Translations under genes and position numbers: made by a program
The notes under the pieces: model-generated
Databases searched by the model: none
Told to the model about the DNA's origin: nothing
Seen by the model: the letters and a program-made list of their open reading frames with translations, nothing else
DNA from: Astrothelium macrocarpum
Taxonomy: Eukaryota > Ascomycota > Dothideomycetes > Trypetheliales > Trypetheliaceae
Length of the DNA: 64,000 nucleotides
Direction: 5' to 3'
Assembly (NCBI GenBank): GCA_021030915.1
Contig: JAGEMR010000078.1
Location: forward strand, 62,001-126,000
Shown: piece after piece, positions 57,454 to 64,000 of the stretch
Position numbering within the stretch: position 1 is the stretch's first letter
Layout of the letters: every line of letters starts with the position of its first letter

Positions 57454-59896
57454 ATGACACGCGGCACGCCCTTTACACCCATCATATGTGTAGTTGACTT
57501 CCACCATGCTCGGTACGACCTTTCTCTGACCCTGCTCCATTCATGCTAGTCCCCGCTTCACAACTCCGGTTCATGCTAATTTCGCCGTCTTCAAAGAGGG
57601 CCAGAAGTCGAGACTTGGCTTGGTGTCCCAGAAGGCACTGATCCCGCTACCGATAATGACTGGCCGCTGTTACCTTTTATGGCCCTTGCCGATGGTGCCC
57701 ACACCTCCACCGAAGACTTCTCCTACTTCACATTACGATATGCCGGGAAGGGAAAAGATGACACCACCCTGTTGCAACAGAGACCAGCAACGAGTCTCTT
57801 TGGAATCAGCTGCACTCGGCAAATTGACAGCAGCGAGCTTATTGATCGGCCGAAAGATGTAACGCGAAGCACAGTGCAGAAGGCAGTGGTAGTCATAGCA
57901 GAGAGTCCAGAGGGATTCGGCATGGTGCGAGAGAGATTGAGTGTGGTCACGAAGGCATGGTTTTCTCAAAGGTGGGAAGTGTGACCGAATCAGTAAATGG
58001 CATGATGTACAGCCGATTTTGGGACTGACTTTCAGTAGAGATTTTACGGATCTGGATATTTTGCAGGTAGGCATGTGCTTGGAACAATTGCTGTCGATTT
58101 ATCTATTAATAGCAGGCAATAGAGGTTTCAGGAGAGCTTGGTAACGACTTTGGCTCATGCCGAAGAAGAAAGAGACCATTATCTTGGGATATCATTGAGG
58201 GAACTCATACACGAATATAAATACTTGACACTCGTCTTATTCAAGTGCTGCTTGCTTCAACCAAAAGTAAGTAGATACTCATTCTCGCAAAGCCATGGAG
58301 AGTATTGTTTTGGTTAACGGATTAAGATGCTTTTCTTCGGCTCGCATTGCGAAAGGGTCTGCATGATGCAATTTGCTTTTATTTCTCTTATACCTGGGTT
58401 GATTCGAAACCTAAAAGACTGCGCGGATCCTCTGTTCAACTCTTACGAAGACACACTAATAATGCCCACGTCGTTGCGTACCAGCGATCGCTCATCTCGT
58501 GGGTAGAAATGCTTCCTGCCATGTCTTCTTATGCTAACTGGACAAAGTTCTTACATATATGGGCCTGCCGCTGCAAATATTTAGCCAAGGCAGCTTGTTT
58601 GGGCCATATACTCCACTGCAGCAACTGGACATGTTGGCTGATTATGGGACAAAGTCCTACATTGTTGGATCAACGAATTCCCTACTACTTCAGCAAAAAG
58701 ATAGATATAGCGACATACTAATAAACGTGAGTCCTGCTTCAATCTGTGGCCTGGGTCAGTGGTGCAATCTGCTAAATCTATAGCTTGACGAACAAACGAT
58801 CAACATCAGTTCTACTTCGCTTCGAGCCGCTCTGACCTTGACGACTCCTGACCGACGGTGGATAGACTTTTTAACGCAAGCAGTAAACGATACATGGGAT
58901 GACGCCAACCCAACACGCCCTAAACAGATGGGCTATGCAGGCAGCGAAGAGTTTATCCGATTGCAATTCGAAGAATATCTGCTGGCCCTTTTATCCGCAG
59001 TAAAGTATCGACAATTTGTCGAGCAGCATAAAGATGATCCCAAAGCGTTACTTTCTGAAGTCGATGGCGACCCGGCTGCTGAGTTTGGCAACGACTGGAT
59101 AGACACTTGGATGCGAACAGAAAATTACCGTTTGTTTAACAAATCGACTGACTCTCATCTGTTTGACATTGTAGAGCCTCGACACCCGTGTGCTGGTGGA
59201 ATGACCATCGAAGATGTGCAGCGACGATTAGCGCAGCAAGTCGCGGAACTACATCTAGATGAGCGCTGGCAATCAGGGAGAGAAGTGTTGAGCCGCAATT
59301 TCTCTGAAGGACAGAGAAAGGTATCCTCCGCCTTCAATAATTTGTGGGCCGATATTGAGACTATGCGCGAAGCGCAGCGGAAACGAAACGAGGAGCAAAA
59401 GGGCGCACCCAGTACGGTTACAGCTTCGGCACCGCTGCCTTCGCCCGGATCTGCTTCCTCCAAATCATCACGTGGACCGGACTGGTCCCAGGCACAAGCA
59501 TCTGTCCAGGCAGCTTCAGTGCGTGCCGGCGCCTATCTATCATCTTGGGGTGCCTGGGCATCAGAGAAACGGAAGACTGGCTGGGCTAGGTCATCGACTG
59601 GTCAGAAGCAGAGCTCCCTTGCTACGATAGACCGGCCAAGTACAACGACTGTTGCAGAATTGGCTAAGGAGGAGAGGAGGGCGGCCGCGACAGACGCGGA
59701 TGCCAATGCTCCTAGCAACAAGGATGAAGGGAAACACGTAGTCGCTCGGGCGCGCAGTCCGCTCCTAGAAAAAGAAAACTCCCCGGCTGCTCAGGATCAT
59801 GATAGTGAAGATGAAGAAATACGACGCGATCCATTGAGGCAGACTCAGGAGGAAGCGGCCGTAGCCGAGGAGAAGCGTGCTTGGGGCGATAACTAA
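57454..59896 (+). CDS. avl9: Late secretory pathway protein Avl9
   Basis: DENN-like protein of the Avl9 family, needed in yeast for exocytic transport from the Golgi. Seven exons: 57454-57512, 57597-57971, 58039-58066, 58123-58266, 58327-58498, 58548-58726 and 58784-59896, giving 689 residues; introns are 49-84 nt. Splicing restores conserved segments: IICVVDFHHAR-GPEVETWLG, WFSQ-RDFTDLDILQ, CCLLQPK-MLFFGSHCER, and the ADYGTKSYIVGSTNSLLLQQ stretch that leads, over the next junction, to LDEQTINISS. The DRRWIDFLTQ to RRLAQQV region is family-typical. The last ~200 residues are charged, Ala/Glu-rich and disordered. The ATG at 57454 gives a short N-terminus, MTRGTPFTP; an upstream first exon cannot be excluded. 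Internal stops occur only in introns. Confidence 0.9.
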
Positions 59897-61988
59897 AATC
59901 TTTGAAACCCTTCAAACCACACAAATCAGATGTAACCTGAAGCACTTTTGAATCGCCTGCTGATTGCGCATGAGCGGGCTGCAGTGCTAACCAATCGATC
60001 TTCCTGTTGCTGTGAGCAGGCTGCAGCCTGCAGACACGATGCCTGCTGTTTAAAACACGGTCCAAACAATTCAGCGCCTATGAGACGTGCCCAGGAAGCT
60101 CTAATGAAACCACTTTTTCAACGCTGTCTAGATCGATCTTTGCCATCTCTTCTTCATACGCAGCTCAAATGACGAGTAGAATACGACTTTCACGTCTCAA
60201 TATATCATTCCTACCACAAGAAGTATCCAGGTTAAGACGCAGATGCTGTATTCTGCCATGTACTTTCCAACAAACCTTGGTTATTGGCGAGAGTCAATGA
60301 ACGCGGCACAGCCTAAGGCTTGCGATCAACATGCTGCAACGCGATCGTAGCTTAGCTCAGACAACATTGGTCATCATCCCTGGGCACGAACGGCAGCCTC
60401 GTATGGGGTATTCTCCGTATCTATTGCGATTCCCGTTCTTTCATAGCTTTCCCTCAAATGGTCAAGTCTTTGGTGACTTGCATGTTATGCACTCTCAGTC
60501 GAAAGGTCAATGTCGGGTTGGATAGCTTAGAATCTCGATGAACAAACAGCTATGAGCTTGACTAAATCCCAGCTCCGTGATCGTGAAGAGCCAGACCTGT
60601 TGTTTTATCCTGGCTATCGTTGAGTTGTGCGGCTTTCTTTCCAATTAGCGCCATCTGACTGAGCGTGACCAGGCTCAAGGTTCGTTCTTGAACTTGGTAA
60701 TTAATTTTGCAATCAATATACCTAGTTTTTGCCATTGTACTTACGTCACTATCTCGTTGCTGGTTACCGGGCTCATTTATGTCCCTGGACTGAGGATTAG
60801 GAAGGGAAGAGTCTACTAAGTTCGGCAAGCGATATTCTATGAGGCTTGGGACGTAAGCTGGACGAATCGGGTCGATCCTATTATACTCGCTTAGGTCGTT
60901 GCAATTTATCTCCTGACACAATGATAAGAGTCATCCCTAAAATCTCGCGGATTCCCAAGATGAGCAAATGCAAAAAGACGCCGAGACTGAGCACATAACA
61001 TCGACGAAGAGAGCTTATTGCTTGGTTTGGTTGGAAGACTCGTTTCCGAAGGCCGCATCTTAATGGCTGCTCGTGAATCACGATGAAACAATCACTATGA
61101 GGACATGACTGGATCAAAGACGAACGATCCAACACAATGTAAGCAAGGGAACAGTCAGGGGAAAGCAGCGCCAGCCAACACCAAGGAATGAAGAGACTGA
61201 TGGGACGATGTGCACACGATTGAACGGAGAAACAGCCAAGCGAAATCAACAGATGCTCATTAGACTTCTGATTAGTTGGACAAAAGTGCTACCGGTATGT
61301 GAAGTCATAGTTCATTCTCGCACAGCGCTTCGTGTCTTCTCTATTCTAGGACACTACAAGTGTTCTAACACGTATACTGCATGCACACGATCCATTGCAA
61401 CCATCATATTCTATTACAACTGGCCCATGATGGTAATGATCCCGCATGCAGTAGGGTATAGGCCGCGACATCTGTACACTTGCCTCTTTTTAGGACATGG
61501 TATTGGTTACAGCGTTTGCCGTGCGCAGGTTTGGCCCGACAGGGATTCTTACTCTGACGGGACAACGATATCCAGTCGTTCACTGTACTACCGTCGAATC
61601 TCGGACCAGGAGAGGGAGAAGCTTCTGGCACGGGGCTTTGCTTTGATTTTTTATCCTTCTACCTGCACCGGCTTCGATCGTCCAGATTGCACCGCCAGCT
61701 TCTTTTTACTTTACGGTCGCTTTGCTTTGCACCGTACGCGGGGGACACATCAGGCTGAAAGGTGCTGTATATTTGTGCAGAGCTATTGCACGATCTTTGC
61801 TTTTCATCTGCTCGTATCGGGCGACACTTATCCTTGGTCATTTCATGAACCAGTAACTACGAAGCGACCCAATTGTTGAATTTTCAAAATAAGGTGTGAC
61901 AACGTTTTTGCCTACCCGATATATTGAGTTTTCACGTCGGATTCTAGAGAACCGAGAAAACCCGGCTTTAACCAGAAGAGTCTCGGCA
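59897..61988. other. Intergenic with weak ORFs
   Basis: 2.1 kb with no convincing gene. Minus-strand frames at 60562-60921 and 60881-61249 overlap; one contains a perfect GTAAGT donor, but no sensible protein results. The plus-strand frame 61208-61879 is listed separately. Confidence 0.4.
61208..61879 (+). CDS. Doubtful ORF, 223 codons
   Basis: ATG-started open frame of 223 residues, longer than expected by chance in sequence of ordinary composition. The product is Cys/Tyr/Arg-rich, without repeats, signal peptide or known motif. It ends 110 bp before the next gene on the same strand. It could be an unrecognised gene, part of the leader of that gene, or chance. Confidence 0.22.
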   Translation: MCTRLNGETAKRNQQMLIRLLISWTKVLPVCEVIVHSRTALRVFSILGHYKCSNTYTACTRSIATIIFYYNWPMMVMIPHAVGYRPRHLYTCLFLGHGIGYSVCRAQVWPDRDSYSDGTTISSRSLYYRRISDQEREKLLARGFALIFYPSTCTGFDRPDCTASFFLLYGRFALHRTRGTHQAERCCIFVQSYCTIFAFHLLVSGDTYPWSFHEPVTTKRPNC

Positions 61989-63101
61989 ATGGGGTTTAAA
62001 AAGTCGGTTGCAAACCGTCACCAGTCATGCTCAGGCAGCTGCCACAGCGGCATCTCCCAAAAGGGTACTATCGCGGATCCAATATGCATCGACCTAGGTG
62101 ATGCAGCTATCAAATATGGCCCCGACAGAAGACACTGGAGGGAGAATGAGGACGCCAAACTCCGATCAACACCGCGAAACGTGCCAAACTCTTCAGAACA
62201 GATCTTTGATGCAAGCCCATCGTGTTTGATAATCCAGCCGATGCCCGCCCAGTCACAGACTCTTGCTAGTCGTAGTCTTGGAAGTCAAGCACCCGCAATG
62301 CCTTCGAATGGGTCGTTCCCAAACGTCGTTCAACATCTCGGCAATCCCGCCATTGTTCAACCAAACGTACTGCAAACATCGTCGACGCGGGTTTTTCACC
62401 CTCACCAATCAAAAATCATTGAGGTTTCCGTTGATACTGAAATCAAAGTAGTGCTCGCGTTGAATCAACTTATCCCCAGGCCAACTTTGTTGTCATCATC
62501 ATGCACCACGTCAAAGGGCCAAAGTCAAGCTGATCAGACTTGCCCCGCCTCTGAGCACAACTTGTTATCACTAAAGGTCGTACACGAAGATACGACTATT
62601 GGGATGGTGGACGACTCTGATTGGACCGATAAAACCTATATCGAACCTGGGACTTCAGGCTTCGACAGGCTGGACCAAATCATAAGACCGGAAGCGGAAA
62701 AACGATTGGCGCGTTCTAATTTGTCCCGTCCATACTTAGACCGAAACCGCTGTGGCTGTCGCTCCCTTATTTGTTCTATGGATCGCTCGTGCAAGATGCT
62801 TGTGAATCGGAATGCAAGCTTCCAACTACGAGACTATTTTGGCAATCTCCCCCCACAACTTCGTCAATGGGACGAGAACGGACTACCTTGTCTTCTGGCC
62901 GTTGTACAACTATACATTGTACCCGATGGACATGACAACAATGATTTTGCTCCAATATCAATCCATCCATGCCGTGAACAACTGGACTCTTCAAAGGCGC
63001 AAAAGGTAATGAATAGTTCACGCAAAAGACCAAATGCACATCACTCTTCGGAGACTCAGAATACAACGACTGATGGGAAACGCTGGCTTTACGAAAATTA
63101 A
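61989..63101 (+). CDS. Hypothetical protein, 370 residues
   Basis: Not recognised. Intronless frame; the ATG at 61989 is preferred over a GTG at 61896. The first ~130 residues are polar and Ser/Gln/Pro-rich. A more ordered part follows: KIIEVSVDTEIKVVLALNQLIPRPTLL, then a central acidic stretch (GMVDDSDWTDKTYIEPGTSGFDRLDQI). A Cys/Arg-rich segment (DRNRCGCRSLICSMDRSCKML) could bind a metal or form disulphides. It is followed by FQLRDYFGNLPPQLRQWDENGLPCLLAVVQLYIV, likely a folded C-terminal domain, and a polar tail. No homologue or pathway can be named, and the neighbours give no clue. Confidence 0.55.
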   Translation: MGFKKSVANRHQSCSGSCHSGISQKGTIADPICIDLGDAAIKYGPDRRHWRENEDAKLRSTPRNVPNSSEQIFDASPSCLIIQPMPAQSQTLASRSLGSQAPAMPSNGSFPNVVQHLGNPAIVQPNVLQTSSTRVFHPHQSKIIEVSVDTEIKVVLALNQLIPRPTLLSSSCTTSKGQSQADQTCPASEHNLLSLKVVHEDTTIGMVDDSDWTDKTYIEPGTSGFDRLDQIIRPEAEKRLARSNLSRPYLDRNRCGCRSLICSMDRSCKMLVNRNASFQLRDYFGNLPPQLRQWDENGLPCLLAVVQLYIVPDGHDNNDFAPISIHPCREQLDSSKAQKVMNSSRKRPNAHHSSETQNTTTDGKRWLYEN

Positions 63102-64000
63102 ACTGGAGATCATTTAGCTCCAGTTTCCTGCTCGAGGCATATCGTCGGTCGCGCCGAAAGATGTTAAGGCTACAACGAAGAGGTTCAGCAAATGTGCGAG
63201 GCCAACACCTCGAAATAAGAGCGAACTATGAATGGAAAACTCACGAATTGGACAGTCTGCTCTTTGATTATGGGTTCTACGTTTAATGGCTAAAATTTGG
63301 CAGCAGCAGCGTTGGAGCTTTTCGTTTCACCTCCAGCAAAGCCTGGTTACCTACGCTCCAAGATTTCGAGAATTGTGCACCCTTTCAAGCTATTGTCTCC
63401 TTTTCTTGGACACGGCCGATTGATCTGCGCACGTCCTTGAGCTTTTCATCAATTTCATCAATACAAGTCTCTCATTCTTTGCCCATCGGTATTTTGGAGT
63501 ACTTAAATTTGTAAAGATATTCATACTCTCGTTAGGCGTATACTTTGTAGAAAGATATGCTCTAGACTTAGAATGCAGGCACTCTAAGTTGGTTAACTTA
63601 TAAACCTAGATGCTAATAGAGCGACACGCGTCGGTGACATCTTCAATTACCTAAATCTCAGAGCATTGCCGGAAATCGGGGGTGATACGAGTGAACAAAC
63701 AAAAGTAGCCAGTGTGGCTGAGACTTAGGACCTCGAGATATCTGTTGCTTGTCTCATACACAATTCTCCCCTATAGATCAATTTGTCTATGGTATTTTAG
63801 TCGCAACGCACGAAATTACTAGCAAAGAAGATCTCGTCGGTCTATGAGCACTCATTTTGATAGGAAAGGTGCATATGTAGCATAGATCCTCCAGGTCGTC
63901 CGCCTACCATGGTTTCGAGGAACAATTAGGGGGATTGCAAGGATGGTAATGTCTGGTATCCTGAGTAGCACCTTCATCGAGCTACTGGCAATACTATCGT
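63102..64000. other. Intergenic to window end
   Basis: About 900 bp of AT-rich sequence without a supported gene; a gene may begin beyond the window. Confidence 0.5.

Overview
The window is nuclear DNA of a filamentous ascomycete (Pezizomycotina). Genes are cut by very short introns (46-151 nt, mostly about 50) with GTRNGY-type donors and CTRAY-like branch points. Many products have close fungal orthologues: FlbD, group III G-alpha, the Hog1/SakA MAP kinase, Mtc6 and Avl9. I cannot place it below class level. I found no tRNA, rRNA, CRISPR array or intact transposon. Exon coordinates in the entries were derived by hand from splice signals, reading-frame continuity and family conservation.

Layout. 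0.3-4.6 kb: an MDR-family oxidoreductase, then the replicative helicase subunit Mcm3 behind three MluI cell-cycle boxes. 4.6-15.5 kb: a sparse stretch with two doubtful small membrane proteins, a second, intronless MDR reductase (9.0 kb) and an unrecognised 638-residue basic protein. 15.5-27.1 kb is the dense core: an unrecognised coiled-coil protein; a membrane-anchored protein with two ubiquitin-interacting motifs; Pms1 (MutL mismatch repair), which shares a short promoter with an unrecognised Ser/Arg-rich protein; and the membrane protein Mtc6. 27.1-34.8 kb: the largest gene-free interval (7.7 kb), ending at the R2R3-Myb developmental regulator FlbD. 36.1-43.0 kb: another gap, then phospholipase D (PldA type). 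43.0-51.2 kb: an AT-rich, gene-poor pocket with possible decayed coding fragments, a 2-oxoglutarate/Fe(II) oxygenase and an alpha/beta hydrolase. 51.2-59.9 kb: the group III G-protein alpha subunit and the SakA/Hog1 MAP kinase in divergent orientation around a 2.7 kb intergenic region, followed by Avl9. 59.9-64 kb: one unrecognised 370-residue protein and weak ORFs.

How the genes relate. Mcm3 and Pms1 are DNA replication/repair genes and both carry ACGCGT elements upstream. FlbD, PldA, the G-alpha subunit and SakA all belong to pathways that control growth, conidiation, germination and stress in moulds. They lie within 25 kb, with large intergenic regions before the regulators. I see no biosynthetic or defence cluster. 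The least explained items are the unrecognised proteins, the 7.7 kb flbD upstream region, the UIM protein and an unusual 3' splice arrangement in sakA.
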